Shown here piece by piece: positions 1 to 10,356 of a stretch of 64,000 nucleotides of DNA; positions within the stretch are counted from its first letter, which is position 1, and every line of letters starts with the position of its first letter. Position numbers and translations under genes: made by a program. This DNA is from Galdieria sulphuraria. Taxonomy: Eukaryota; Rhodophyta; Bangiophyceae; Galdieriales; Galdieriaceae. The stretch is from contig NW_005178428.1 of NCBI RefSeq assembly GCF_000341285.1, positions 62,001-126,000 of the forward strand, written 5' to 3'. The notes under the pieces were generated by a model. The model was not told the origin of the DNA, made no database searches, and saw only the letters and a list, made by a program, of their open reading frames with translations.

Positions 1-1250
1 GTATTATCGTGGCCTGTATTTTGTATACTGCTGGTGCCATTCTTGAAGCTGCTGCTCGTAACTATGGCACTATGGTCGCGGGAAGATTGATATTAGGTGC
101 TGGTGTTGGTCTCGAGGCGATGACTATACCTACTTATATTTCTGAATGTTCTCAGAAAAGAAGGAGAGGTGGTATTGTCTCTTTGTATCAAGTGCTTATT
201 ACTTTTGGTATATTGGCTGGATATGTGGTGAATGCCATATTTGTGAAAGTACCTGGAAATTGGCGATTCATGATGGGTTCCTCGTTACTGTTTTCAACTA
301 TTCTTCTTATTAGTGCCTTTTTCTTCCCTGAAAGTCCTCGATGGCTAATGAGAAAGGGTCGAAGAGTGGATGCTTATGCAACATGGCTCGCTGTTCGTGG
401 ATTTAATGTGGAAGAAGAGAAGATTGAATTTGCTATTATGGAGGAAGTAGTCATTGCGGAAAGAGAAGCATCAAAAGATCGTTTCCTATATTTAGACTTT
501 ATTCGAATTCCTTATTGTCGTAGAGCTGCTATTCATGGCATTCTTATGATGGTTTTCCAACAGTTTTCTGGTAATAATTCGATGACATACTTCTTGGGAA
601 CGATGTATGAACGAGCTGGACTTTCTGCTGAGAATTCTGTTTATATTAGTATGCTTGGCGGTGGTACTATGTTCTGGTCTACCATTCCCGCAATCTATCT
701 AATGGATAGATTTGGCAGAAGACCTCTCTTATTAATTTTAGTTCCTGGAGTGGTAGCAGGATTGATTATTACAGGGTTCTCTTTCTATGCTCCAACAACT
801 ACTTCGTTAATAGTGGTGTATACCATTGGAGTTGTCAGTTACTATGCATTTTGGGGTTCTGCACTTGGTCCAACTCCATGGGTTATGAATTCGGAAATTT
901 ATCCTACCTACATTCGAAGTTATGGAATGAGCTTGGGAACATTATCCAACTTTCTGGGTAATTGGATCACTACTTATGCTTTCCTACAAATGTTGGATGC
1001 AATGACGAAGCCCGGAACATATGTTGGCTTTTATGGTGGCATAACGGTTATTGGTTGGTTTTACTTTTTATTCTTTACACCCGAGACGAAGAATTTGACA
1101 TTGGAAGAAATCAAGGCAGTATTTTCGAAGACTTGGATGGAGATTGCAAAACATAATATGGAAGATTTTCGATATCAATGGAACAAGTTTTGGCACAAAC
1201 GCAGAGGACGAGGAGAGGTTGGTGAACAAGTCCAAACCGTTTCTTCATGA
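1..1250 (+). CDS. Sugar transporter 1, MFS sugar porter (3' part)
   Basis: Membrane carrier of the major facilitator sugar-porter family, likely moving a hexose, pentose or polyol across the plasma membrane. The frame is already open at base 3 (codons ATT ATC GTG GCC), so the gene enters from the left. By comparison with the two paralogues in this window, the missing part is a first exon carrying the cytosolic N-terminus and the first membrane span. Visible family marks are the GRLILGAGVGLE helix, PESPRWLMRKGRR after the sixth span, DRFGRRP in the second half and PETKNLTLEEI after the last span. The QQFSG motif is followed by NN rather than the usual IN, which may change sugar preference (inference). 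About 415 residues are present, ending in a charged cytosolic tail. Confidence 0.9.
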   Translation, partial: IIVACILYTAGAILEAAARNYGTMVAGRLILGAGVGLEAMTIPTYISECSQKRRRGGIVSLYQVLITFGILAGYVVNAIFVKVPGNWRFMMGSSLLFSTILLISAFFFPESPRWLMRKGRRVDAYATWLAVRGFNVEEEKIEFAIMEEVVIAEREASKDRFLYLDFIRIPYCRRAAIHGILMMVFQQFSGNNSMTYFLGTMYERAGLSAENSVYISMLGGGTMFWSTIPAIYLMDRFGRRPLLLILVPGVVAGLIITGFSFYAPTTTSLIVVYTIGVVSYYAFWGSALGPTPWVMNSEIYPTYIRSYGMSLGTLSNFLGNWITTYAFLQMLDAMTKPGTYVGFYGGITVIGWFYFLFFTPETKNLTLEEIKAVFSKTWMEIAKHNMEDFRYQWNKFWHKRRGRGEVGEQVQTVSS

Positions 1251-1529
1251 TTGTATTTTTCAATTGTTGGATGAATGTCTTTGAATGTTCAATTTCTATA
1301 TAAATGGATTGTTTTTCTTGGGTTGAAACCATTGAAGTGAGAGTCGATGACATGGATTTGTTTTATTATTTGACTTTTTCAGAATATTTTGTCAAAATAA
1401 TATCATCGTGAACTTGTGTGCAACTATTTTCAAAAGTAAATTTCAAGCAAAACTGCAGTTATTTCCACCACATCAACGAATCCGTACAAAGTGCGTTGAG
1501 TGGATTGTGTGAGATGTTGTGACCCAATT

Positions 1530-4292
1530 ATGACGTCCACTTTTGAGTATTTAAATAACGTTCCTACTGAATATCTTTACTATGAAGAAGAAGTTTTACG
1601 AGATCCTTTTACGTTGAAAAAGTGGTTGTTTTATTTGGATGCCTTGAAATATGCTGTTCCCAAAGTTAAGTTTTCGGTATACGAACGGGCAGTCGCCGCA
1701 CTACCAAGGAGTTATAAACTTTGGACTATGTACCTTCGAGAACGCCAAGAATACACCAAAAAACGTCACCCCAGTAGCAAGTCATATCTGATAGTGAATA
1801 GAATTTATGAACGGAGTCTTGTTTATTTGAACAAAGTAAGCAAACTTTTTTTTGCAAGTCAATCTTTATTTATGGTATAGATGCCTGTTCTTTGGTCCAT
1901 GTTTTGTCGCTTTTTACTGGAGCAGTGTAGATGGACATATACTCGTCACGCACTGGACCGTGCTTTGCGATCCCTCCCGGTTACTCAACATAACCGAATA
2001 TGGCCCATTTACTTAGAATTTGCCCGCAAGTGTGGAGTAGCGGAATCAGCTGCTAGAGTGTTTCATCGTTATATGAAGTTGGAGCCTTTTGTTGTTGAAG
2101 AGTTTGCAGAATATTTGAAGGAAGCTGGACGTTATGATGAGGCAGCTTCCATAATGAGTAAACTTTTATGCGACCCCCAATTTGCGCCAAGGAAAAAAGG
2201 TAGAACAAAACATGATTTGTGGTTAGAATTGTGCGAATTGTTGGTGAACCATGGCTCGGAAGTTTACCATGTGGACGTTGAAGGTGTTCTTCGAGGTGGT
2301 TTGAAGAGTTATGAAGATGAGGCGGGAACTCTCTGGTGCTATTTGGCTGATTATTATACACAAAAAGGACTCTTTGAGAAAGCAAGAGATATATACGAGG
2401 AAGCCTTGGAAAAAGTAAAAACAGTGCGCGATTTTTCCGTAGTTTTCGATGCTTATGCAAAGTTTGAGGAAAGTATTTTAACACATTCGTTGGAAAATGC
2501 AAGTGAAGAAACATCGACAGTAGTTGACGATGAATATTTAGATTTGACAATATATCGACTGGAAGACTTGATGAATAGACGGCCATTGTTGTTGTCGTCG
2601 GTGATATTGCGACAGAATCCTCACAATGTTCGAGAATGGCATAAGAGAGCAAAATTATTTGTAGAAAATGATCCTGTTTCCGTTTTGAAAACTTATTCAG
2701 AAGCCATTCAATCGATAGATCCTGCTCAAGCAACCAATGGCCGATTGTATACTATTTGGGTTGCATTTGCTCGGTTTTATGAAATACATGGAGACTTGGA
2801 CTCTGCACGAGAAGTGCTTGAGGAGGCTACAGATTTTGAGTTTCGTCATACGGATGATTTGGTAAACATTTATTGTGAATATGTGGAATTGGAATTACGC
2901 CATAATAATCTGGACAAGGCATTGTTGATTGGTCAACGCGCTGTGAAGGAACCAAAACAAGAGAAGAATTTCAAAGCGAATCGTGCGAAAGCTGCCATTG
3001 CTGCTGGTGCCGGTAACATTGCAATTGAAGGGAATTGGAACGTTTGGAGAGAACGAGCGAAAGATCGTGCTTGGCGTTCTCCAAAGTTGTGGGGTCTTTT
3101 AGCGGATTTGGAAGAGTCACTCGGTTCATTTGAACGATGTTGTGCGGTATATGAAAGAATGATTGATTTGAAGATATGTACTGCTCAGAATGTGCTAAAC
3201 TATGCAGCTATTTTAGAAGAAAATCGATTTTTTGAAGACGCTTTTCGAATATATGAAAGAGGAGTTGCACTATTTTGTCAGTCACCGGAAGAAGATGAAG
3301 GTGTGGATATGATGCCTTCCAAAAATCAGATGAATAACAATATGATGTCGAAACGCAAACAACGCACTTTCAATCCAGCTGTATTAGCACTTTGGTTACT
3401 TTATATTGACAAGTTTTTGCAACGCTATGGCGGTGAGAAAATGGAAAGAACGAGAGATTTGTTTGAAGCAGCCATTCGTCATATTCCCTCTACGTTTCTG
3501 AAGACCATGTTTATGTTTTATGCGAATACGGAAGAGGTATATGGCTCTGCTAGAAGAGTTATGTCGATATTAGAAAGAGCAGTTGAGCAAGTTCCTGTGG
3601 AAGATCGATATTCTTTGTTCCAATTTTATATTGCCAAATCTGCCAAATTATACGGACTAGCGAGATTGCGTGTTGCCTATGAACAAGCCATTGCAAGTGT
3701 TCAAGGTGCTCCAGTGATTCAACTTTGTTTGGAATATGCAGACTTGGAAACACGTTTGGGCGAATATGACAGAGCTAGAGCAGTTTATTCACATGGTGCT
3801 CAACTTGCAGATCCTCGTGAATACGCTGATTATTGGAAAATATGGAATGATTTTGAAGTTGCACATGGAACAGAAGACTCTTTCCGTGATATGCTTCGAG
3901 TAAAGAAGTCGGTGGAAACTCTATATTCAAGGGTTCATTATGCTGCACCTATGGCTCAGACCGCAGTTCAACCCGATGCAATGGAATTGATTGAACAGGA
4001 AACTATAAAAGAAACACAAGAATCCATTCGAGAGACAGCAAATATTCAAGAAAATCCCGATGAAATAGAATTGTCACAGGACAGTGACAGAGAAGAAGAA
4101 CAAGAAGGAAACAAGAAAGGAGAGAAACATGATATCGAAGCTATTGAACAACAGCCTTTACCTGAAACCCTATTCCAACCTTTGGCCAAGACCGAAAATA
4201 GAGACCAGAATAATAATACTGTTGGTGCTTTGGAACGTTTCAAACGCAAGAAACGAAAACAAGATGAACCATCGCATGATTCATTGGAATAA
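1530..4292 (+). CDS. SYF1: Pre-mRNA splicing factor SYF1 (XAB2 homologue)
   Basis: HAT/TPR-repeat scaffold of the Prp19-associated complex of the spliceosome; the animal homologue XAB2 also acts in transcription-coupled repair. Two exons, 1530-1835 and 1881-4292, joined over a 45 bp intron (GTAAGC...TATAG) give 905 aa. The join LVYLNK/MPVLWSMFCRFLLEQ matches the SYF1 family (LVYMHKMPRLW in animals). Repeated W-x-x-Y/L-A helices run through most of the protein, and the tail from about residue 830 is Glu/Lys rich with a basic end (RFKRKKRKQ) that could be a nuclear signal. ATG at 1530 is the first in-frame start; a two-codon upstream ORF (ATG TTG TGA) lies at 1514. The stop is 20 bp before the next gene on the same strand. 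Confidence 0.93.
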
Positions 4293-4312
4293 AGCTGTGT
4301 TGGATTAGCACG

Positions 4313-4995
4313 ATGAGTTCTTTACGTTGTTTCAAGCAACTCTCTTCCAGTCAGTTGAGGCGTCGTTTACAGACTGTACAAGTTGCTCACTTTAGTTTTA
4401 CTCAACAAGAAAATGACTCTCAAGAAGTGGTAGAAACAGAACCTTGGTTCTATAATAGAGGTTGGCCGTATGAGCCACTGTATGGCCCAAGACCAAAGTA
4501 CCCTAAAAGAAAGTCACCAGTGAAAAGAGCTATCTCGTTGATGAGAGTTGTAGAATCAGATGAGATACGGAGATTATTGGATAGCAATAGAGCTATGTTG
4601 CCCAAGAGTATCCCTGATCTTGCGGTAGGGGATGTGATCCGAGTAAGTAAACAAAAGTCTTTATGGTTAGATATATTTAAGCTTGTCATGAATAGATCAA
4701 AATAGTAGACCCTTCGAATGAGAACAAAGTACAGTGGTTCACTGGTAGGGTTATTCACTTGAGAAAAGCCTACACAGGAAGCTCCGTCACGTTACGAAAT
4801 GCCGTTAATGAAGTGGCTGTAGAACGTGTAGTGCCTTTGTATTCGCCTTGGATTAGAGAAGCTTATCTTTTAGACAGGAAACCAACGGAACAACAAGACT
4901 TGTTTTACTTACGAGACAGACCACCCAGGGAGTCTGCTTGTGGACCGATGGAGCCTCCAGAACTAACTAAGAAGAACAGTCGTGCCCAAAAATGA
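4313..4995 (+). CDS. Mitochondrial ribosomal protein bL19
   Basis: Large-subunit ribosomal protein of the bacterial L19 family, here nuclear and probably mitochondrial. Exons 4313-4642 and 4696-4995 with a 53 bp intron give 209 aa. The core DLAVGDVIRIKIVDPS...WFTGRVI, then VTLRN, VERVVPLYSPWI and LFYLRDRP, follows bacterial L19 (GDTVRV, F.G.VI, VGVERIFPLHSP, YYLRD). About 60 residues at the N-terminus are basic and rich in Ser, Gln and Arg (MSSLRCFKQLSSSQLRRRLQ), a typical presequence. A plastid location is not excluded, but red-algal plastid ribosomes usually have their own set. It starts 20 bp after the SYF1 stop and converges on the RING gene. Confidence 0.88.
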
Positions 4996-5105
4996 GAAGA
5001 AACTTGTTAGTGATATTATTAGGAATGTATACAATGCATTTATACCAAGTGTTGCTATAATAGTAAATAGCAACTACTTATGTACGAGAACAATCTTCTT
5101 ACATT

Positions 5106-6182
5106 TTATCCATGAGTACTTGAACTTTGAGAAAATTTTCTCTTTTCATATTCCGAATCATCCGTTGGTAGCTCATAACGACAACTTGGACAAGTATTAT
5201 GACGTTCTAACCACGGATAAATGCAGTCCTTACAAAACACATGTTTGCAAGGCAATCGAACAACTTCACTATTCTCCGCAAAGGCTTCTTTACAGACAGA
5301 ACATTCGGAATGATGCGCTGCTTCTTCTGCAGACAAATGTACGACTGGTAACGAAGCAACAATCTCTTTGGAAGCAGGTGGGTTACCATATCGATTACTA
5401 TCTTCTTGCATCAGACGTGCCAATATCGCCTCAAATCCTTGTTCACCAATTACATAATCTGCCGGATTCCCATAAATTCCTAAAATCTGCTGCATAAAAG
5501 TCGAAAAATCACCAGGTACGTCGGAAGAGTTTCCATCCAAAAAGAAAGGCCCCGCTGCTACAAAAGGAGGAATTCTCCTCCTTCTAACTCTCCTTTGTTC
5601 CTCCTCCTGAGTGAAATTCTGAGCTTGTTCGTGGTTTTCTGTAATCTCTTCTCCTATTTGGGAGTCACTTTCTTGAGGTGTTCTCCACACTGGCAATGGG
5701 GGTGCTGGCGGTGGTGCTTGAAATCTTGTCATATTCCCTCGAGGTACAAAGAAACTTTGTAAAAAGTCAGAAATCCCCGTAGACCGGTTATTTGTCAGGT
5801 AAGTTTCATTTTCCTGAACCTGTTCCGAGTCCTCGGTCGAAGAACCTATAAAGTTTCCGACATCCCCACCTAGTCGGAAAGAGAATCTTATAGGCTCTCC
5901 ATCTTCACCAAGCGATATAACCTCCACGTTTCCATTACTCCCATACCATTCGTTTCCCGTTGTGGGGCTAATACTCTCTTCGACACTCTCCAGCCTTGAA
6001 ATGGGTACTTCTTCAACAAAGGAAGAGCCGCATTCGGAACACTGTGGTTCATAAGTAGATTCCTCTACTTCTGGAACTTGTATATGAACTGTGTGTTGGC
6101 AACTATAACAAAAGAAAGGTTTGAAGACTCTCCTTTCCATAGCCTGTTGTTGTTGTTGTTGTTGTTGTTGATCTGCTTCCAT
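5106..6182 (-). CDS. RING E3 ubiquitin ligase, RNF126/BCA2 type
   Basis: Single-exon protein of 358 aa. The N-terminus has a run of nine Gln (residues 5-13, encoded by a CAA/CAG-type repeat), then a small zinc ribbon (C25-x2-C28, C48-x2-C51) as in the RNF126/RNF115 family, a low-complexity acidic and Pro-rich middle, a DPNDY-like segment (IGEQGFEAILARLMQ), and a C-terminal RING finger at residues 294-334. The RING reads C-x2-C...C-x-H-x2-C-x2-C...C-x2-C, with Cys (HVFC) where RNF126 proteins usually have His, so it is C3HC4 rather than RING-H2. Likely role: cytosolic E3 ligase in protein quality control (inference from family). ATG at 6182 is the first in-frame Met; the frame extends upstream only through a TTG codon. 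Confidence 0.85.
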   Translation of the reverse strand: MEADQQQQQQQQQAMERRVFKPFFCYSCQHTVHIQVPEVEESTYEPQCSECGSSFVEEVPISRLESVEESISPTTGNEWYGSNGNVEVISLGEDGEPIRFSFRLGGDVGNFIGSSTEDSEQVQENETYLTNNRSTGISDFLQSFFVPRGNMTRFQAPPPAPPLPVWRTPQESDSQIGEEITENHEQAQNFTQEEEQRRVRRRRIPPFVAAGPFFLDGNSSDVPGDFSTFMQQILGIYGNPADYVIGEQGFEAILARLMQEDSNRYGNPPASKEIVASLPVVHLSAEEAAHHSECSVCKEAFAENSEVVRLPCKHVFCKDCIYPWLERHNTCPSCRYELPTDDSEYEKRKFSQSSSTHG

Positions 6183-6644
6183 AGACAGCCAAACCCGAAT
6201 CAACCCAATTCTGTCCAAGTTGTGGGTGGAGTGTTGAATGTGGAAAGCCTTTTGTTCATGATTGTCATCATCTCCTGAATAGCCACATTTTCACTTATAT
6301 CTTACCTCTCTATATACATAAGAAATCGAGGACAGAAAAACCAATACTGATTATTGTGTCTCCAAGGCTTGAATGGTTACAAAATAGCCCGATAGAAACT
6401 TTCTCAACCAATACATTTAAAGTGAGATGGACGGTTGCATTTACTATTGACCTAGTACAATTACATATGTTTCATAGTGAGTTGCAAAAAGTCATGAATT
6501 AGATTAATCAAGAATAATTGAATATGAAAGTCTGTAAAATGCCGATATTATCCATGACTTATTATCTTTGTTTCAAACAGCGAGTAAAGGAATACTTTTG
6601 CAAAAAGGATTGAACATCATAAAAAGACTAACTGCTTTTATCAC
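6183..6644. other. Intergenic, RING start to TXNDC9 end
   Basis: AT-rich DNA of 462 bp between the start of the RING gene and the 3' end of the TXNDC9-like gene, both on the minus strand. It should hold the RING promoter and leader and the TXNDC9 poly(A) site. No reading frame, RNA or repeat stands out. Confidence 0.6.
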
Positions 6645-7196
6645 TCAGTCTTCGAAAGTATCTTCCAATATCTTGTAACTTTTGAAACAAGATTCGAGCT
6701 CGTCCAAGTCCAACTTCCCTTGAACAGTTATTTCATCTAGACCAACAAATGTCTTCACTTTTTTGCCATCTATAAACAGCACAAGAGTAGGAATAACGTA
6801 AATATTCAATTTTTTGGTTAAAAAGGGACTTTTTTCTGCATTCACTAGTACAAATTTGGTTTCTATATGGGTTGAAGCGATTTTCTTGAGTAGCTCAATA
6901 AGATCATCAGTATAGCGTGAAGTTCCGGGACGATAAAAACAATACACAACTCTTTTGCTTTTCTTGCCAACGTTGAAAAACTCTCTTTCTTCTCCTATTT
7001 CTTCAACTGAACCATGTCCTAGTCTCAAATATTCACTTCTCTCTTCCGCCTTTTTCTTCAATTCCGCCAGTCTTTTTTTCCTAATTGCCAAGATGTCATC
7101 CTCTGATAGATTGTTCAGTTGTTCTAATTTTTCATCGACAACTTTTTCTATTGTATTGGCAGCTGCTTGTAATACACTTTCTTGGACAGAGTTCAT
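6645..7196 (-). CDS. TXNDC9-like thioredoxin-fold protein (phosducin-like)
   Basis: Small phosducin/TXNDC9-type protein, a modulator of the CCT chaperonin in folding of tubulin and actin (family knowledge). From ATG 7196 it has 183 aa. An N-terminal helix with KKRLAELKKKAEE leads to GHGSVEEIGEEREFF, the family hallmark, then a thioredoxin fold with VVYCFYRPGTSRY, FVLVNAEKSPFL and the cis-Pro strand IPTLVLFIDG. The redox CxxC is absent (RPGTSRYTDD), as is usual for TXNDC9. The frame continues upstream to another ATG at 7265, adding MWIIHFGGKWNFSLALNIGLG; the shorter start fits family length better. It is divergent from PUS1 with about 250 bp between the starts. Confidence 0.87.
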   Translation of the reverse strand: MNSVQESVLQAAANTIEKVVDEKLEQLNNLSEDDILAIRKKRLAELKKKAEERSEYLRLGHGSVEEIGEEREFFNVGKKSKRVVYCFYRPGTSRYTDDLIELLKKIASTHIETKFVLVNAEKSPFLTKKLNIYVIPTLVLFIDGKKVKTFVGLDEITVQGKLDLDELESCFKSYKILEDTFED

Positions 7197-7446
7197 AGTC
7201 ACCCCAAGTCCAATGTTAAGTGCCAAACTAAAATTCCACTTCCCGCCAAAATGAATTATCCACATTTTTCTTCCTTTTGAGAATTTTCAGCGAGCTCTGA
7301 AGCTTACAAGTGAGCAAAGGTTATTTCTCTTGGAGAATTTGTTCTTTGAGTTGGAATAGGCAATTCTCTTAGCCTACTATGGATCATTCTACTGCCATTG
7401 AGTTATCGAGAATGACGTTACTTCTTTGCATCATTATTAGGCCAAT

Positions 7447-10278
7447 ATGGGATTATTTTGGAGTCACCCACAAGTACTGCACAACGATAGAGTACTAAAA
7501 AGAAACAGAGCCTTGTTTGATACCACGGAAAATAAAGTTCCTTTCAAAAAGTCCAAAGGAATTGAGAATGAAAGTTTGGTGACTACGACAACCAAGAAAG
7601 ATAACCTTCTCTTAGCTTCCGCAGAAGAGTCGGTTTCAGTGAAAACCTCCGTGTGCAATTCCAAGACAGTCGCGCACAATTCAAATTCCAAGAAACGACA
7701 CAAGTTTGCTATCGTGATTGGCTACTTGGGAGCAGCTTATCAAGGAATGCAGCGCAATCCGGGTGCCGTTTCAATTGAAGGAGAACTTGAGAAAGCGCTC
7801 GTTGCAACTGGTTTGATTCCGAATAACTTGGAAGGAAATCTACGAAAGATAGAGTGGTCGAGAGCAGCACGTACTGATAAGGGTGTTTCGGCAGCCGGAC
7901 AAGTGGTTTCAACATATTTACTTGTTGACAAAGACTTCGAACGAGAACAAGATATATTGAAAAGGGTCAACGATACTTTACCAACAGATATCCGTATTCT
8001 TGGAGTTTATAGCGTGTCTGGTGGCTTTCATGCAAAGAACGCTTGTGACCGTCGAAGATACTCATATATGTTTCCTTCTTGGACACTTTGTCGTAGTAAA
8101 CAAGAACATGAAAAGATGTTGAAAGATTCGGATTACAAAAATATAATGAAGGCAAAGGTGGACGACTTGAACGATCTTTTGAAGTACTTTATTGGAACTC
8201 ACCATTTTCACAATTTCACAGTTGGCCAAACTTCAAGCAATGGTACATGCCAACGTTATATTTTGGAATTCTTTTGCTCTTTACCTTTTTTTATCGGAGG
8301 TGAATCTTTCCTGAATGTGACTGTAGTAGGCCAGAGTTTTCTTCTTCATCAAATTCGCAAAATGATCGGTCTCGCTATTGCCGTTTCGAAGGGATGGATT
8401 CCTAAGGAGGCTTTCAACGTTAGCCTATCGAAGCATCATCGGTTAGAAACTCCTATGGCGCCTAGCTTGGGACTATTTTTGGATGAATGTTTATTTGAGC
8501 GTTACAATGAAAGAATTCTGAAAAATCACTCCGATTCACCAGCAGTCGAAGAACTCGCCAGAATTCGCCAAAGAGCAGAGCTGTTCAAACGACAAATCAT
8601 TTATGAATATATTGCTTGCCAAGAGAGAGAACATCATGTCATGGAACGTTGGATGTTTCTGGTAAGCACGAAACATCCTGTCGATGTCTCTAGCATTATG
8701 ACAAAGCATGAAGAACTCATGAACCAAGAAATTATTTTAGACAGAAAAAGAAAAGAGTATATGTTGGACCATATAAGCCCACTATTTGATTCTTCTGGAA
8801 TATATGGACAACATGAAGTCACATTGCCATCCACTCTGGATGAAAGATTGAATCGTTGCATAGAGGCGTTGGCACCCAAGTCTATATCATTCTATTTTCG
8901 TGCTCCACTTGAAAGTATTTGTATCATGGGAGAACTTACAAAGTCCTTAAAAGTTCCCTGTGTATATTTGACTAGCGGCAAAGATATTATATGGGGCATA
9001 TCTGTGGAAGAAGGTAACTTTAGTATTACATTGTATGACAGTCGTTCACCTTCAAAGCCTTGTTACACGATGGATCGAAATGGTTCATTGGAAGAAAGTT
9101 TTGTGTCTTATGACTATTTCTGTTTTGGATGGAAAGTTGCGAACGAGTTTTTCCAATGTGAGGAAATACCTCATAAGAAAATTTCAATTGTTTTTGATTC
9201 TGTTCATGATAACAGATGCAAAATGGAGATTGCATATTATTGTAGTGCCTTTTTCATTTTTATGAAAGCGATGAGACCCAAAAAGTCACTTTCTAAACAG
9301 GAAATAGCAGAAATTCTTATTCAAGGAATGATTTCAAGGTCATTAGATATTCCGTCAACGGAGATTTACTCGTGTATTTGTTCCAGAGCAAATCATCTAC
9401 TTGTGATTCGACCAATTATGGAAACTCAAAAGGTAGCCATAGAACATTTTTGTGTTCCTCAGTGGCTGTTTGAACAGATGAAGTGGTTAGAAGAATCTGC
9501 TGTACTCGAGGAGAACAATCATAGGCAAATCAAAGCTCTATGGGAGGATTGGTTGCAAAAGGTTCATATCATCGGTGCGTTAGAGTTGAAGAAAAGTGAT
9601 TTGAATTGGATTTCTCAAACTAAAGATGAGATTCCTACACAGGCACATTCACCAGGAATGTTACTGTGGAAGAAAAAAGGATCCAATCATCGTGTGGAAT
9701 ATCCAGAGCGCAATGAGGAACGCCATTTCTTTTTAGATTCAATACATGAGTGGAAAGCAAGTCCGCTTGAAATTGCCAACATTCTAAACATTTCTTGGGA
9801 AAATTTTTTTTCCTTATTTGGAGAGATAGATATGGAAGAACGCGTTGAGTGGAAATTCTACTTGAACGAATTTATAAACCAAGTGAATAGCATAGATAGC
9901 TTTCTGGTCAATTGGAAGAACATGGTAGAGAAAGACGACATGATTTTAATGGAAAAAATGAAACTTTTGGAACGCTGCTTAGATAACTTGAGAGATAGTC
10001 AAAAGTTGCTTCAACTTTGGTTCAGAAAGTTGTCCTTTTCCTGGTTTACTGCAACTGGTTGTGTTCAATACTGTATCCAGCCCAATGCCATTATTGAATG
10101 GAAGCCGTTGGCACTTGTACCATCAGATTGGACAGGAAACGACAAAGTTTGTGAGAAAGCCTCTCTACATCCAAGCAGTGGAATCTGCTTTTGGTATCCT
10201 CATTTTGTTAAGTTTGTTCGTTGGTCTAGTAACCGAAGGAAAGTTCGAAAAAGTGCTCGAAAATATCGTCTTCGATAA
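7447..10278 (+). CDS. PUS1: tRNA pseudouridine synthase PUS1/TruA with long unknown C-terminal extension
   Basis: Intronless 943 aa protein. Residues about 83-404 are a TruA/PUS1 domain that turns uridine to pseudouridine in tRNA and other RNA: FAIVIGYLGAAYQGMQ, the catalytic loop SRAARTDKGVSA with Asp144, FHAKNACDRRRYSYMFP, HHFHNFT and QSFLLHQIRKMIG. The family normally ends near residue 405 (FKRQIIYEYIACQE...RWMFLV). Here the frame runs on for another 540 residues with no stop. That part resembles nothing I know; it is mixed alpha/beta in look, rich in Trp and aromatic residues, with a very basic end (SSNRRKVRKSARKYRLR). Whether it is a fusion partner or a lineage-specific extension is open. 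The first 80 residues are low complexity. It converges on the armadillo gene, 78 bp away. Confidence 0.9.
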   Translation: MGLFWSHPQVLHNDRVLKRNRALFDTTENKVPFKKSKGIENESLVTTTTKKDNLLLASAEESVSVKTSVCNSKTVAHNSNSKKRHKFAIVIGYLGAAYQGMQRNPGAVSIEGELEKALVATGLIPNNLEGNLRKIEWSRAARTDKGVSAAGQVVSTYLLVDKDFEREQDILKRVNDTLPTDIRILGVYSVSGGFHAKNACDRRRYSYMFPSWTLCRSKQEHEKMLKDSDYKNIMKAKVDDLNDLLKYFIGTHHFHNFTVGQTSSNGTCQRYILEFFCSLPFFIGGESFLNVTVVGQSFLLHQIRKMIGLAIAVSKGWIPKEAFNVSLSKHHRLETPMAPSLGLFLDECLFERYNERILKNHSDSPAVEELARIRQRAELFKRQIIYEYIACQEREHHVMERWMFLVSTKHPVDVSSIMTKHEELMNQEIILDRKRKEYMLDHISPLFDSSGIYGQHEVTLPSTLDERLNRCIEALAPKSISFYFRAPLESICIMGELTKSLKVPCVYLTSGKDIIWGISVEEGNFSITLYDSRSPSKPCYTMDRNGSLEESFVSYDYFCFGWKVANEFFQCEEIPHKKISIVFDSVHDNRCKMEIAYYCSAFFIFMKAMRPKKSLSKQEIAEILIQGMISRSLDIPSTEIYSCICSRANHLLVIRPIMETQKVAIEHFCVPQWLFEQMKWLEESAVLEENNHRQIKALWEDWLQKVHIIGALELKKSDLNWISQTKDEIPTQAHSPGMLLWKKKGSNHRVEYPERNEERHFFLDSIHEWKASPLEIANILNISWENFFSLFGEIDMEERVEWKFYLNEFINQVNSIDSFLVNWKNMVEKDDMILMEKMKLLERCLDNLRDSQKLLQLWFRKLSFSWFTATGCVQYCIQPNAIIEWKPLALVPSDWTGNDKVCEKASLHPSSGICFWYPHFVKFVRWSSNRRKVRKSARKYRLR

Positions 10279-10356
10279 TACACTCTATGATAATGTCTAG
10301 GAATCGTTATAACATTTTATTGTTTTATGGATGCTAATCTAAAGTATACCATGTGG

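Noticed and set aside
2053-2733. 226-codon minus-strand frame
   Set aside because: Antisense shadow of SYF1.
4982-5497. 171-codon plus-strand frame
   Set aside because: Antisense to the zinc-finger end of the RING gene, which is well supported.
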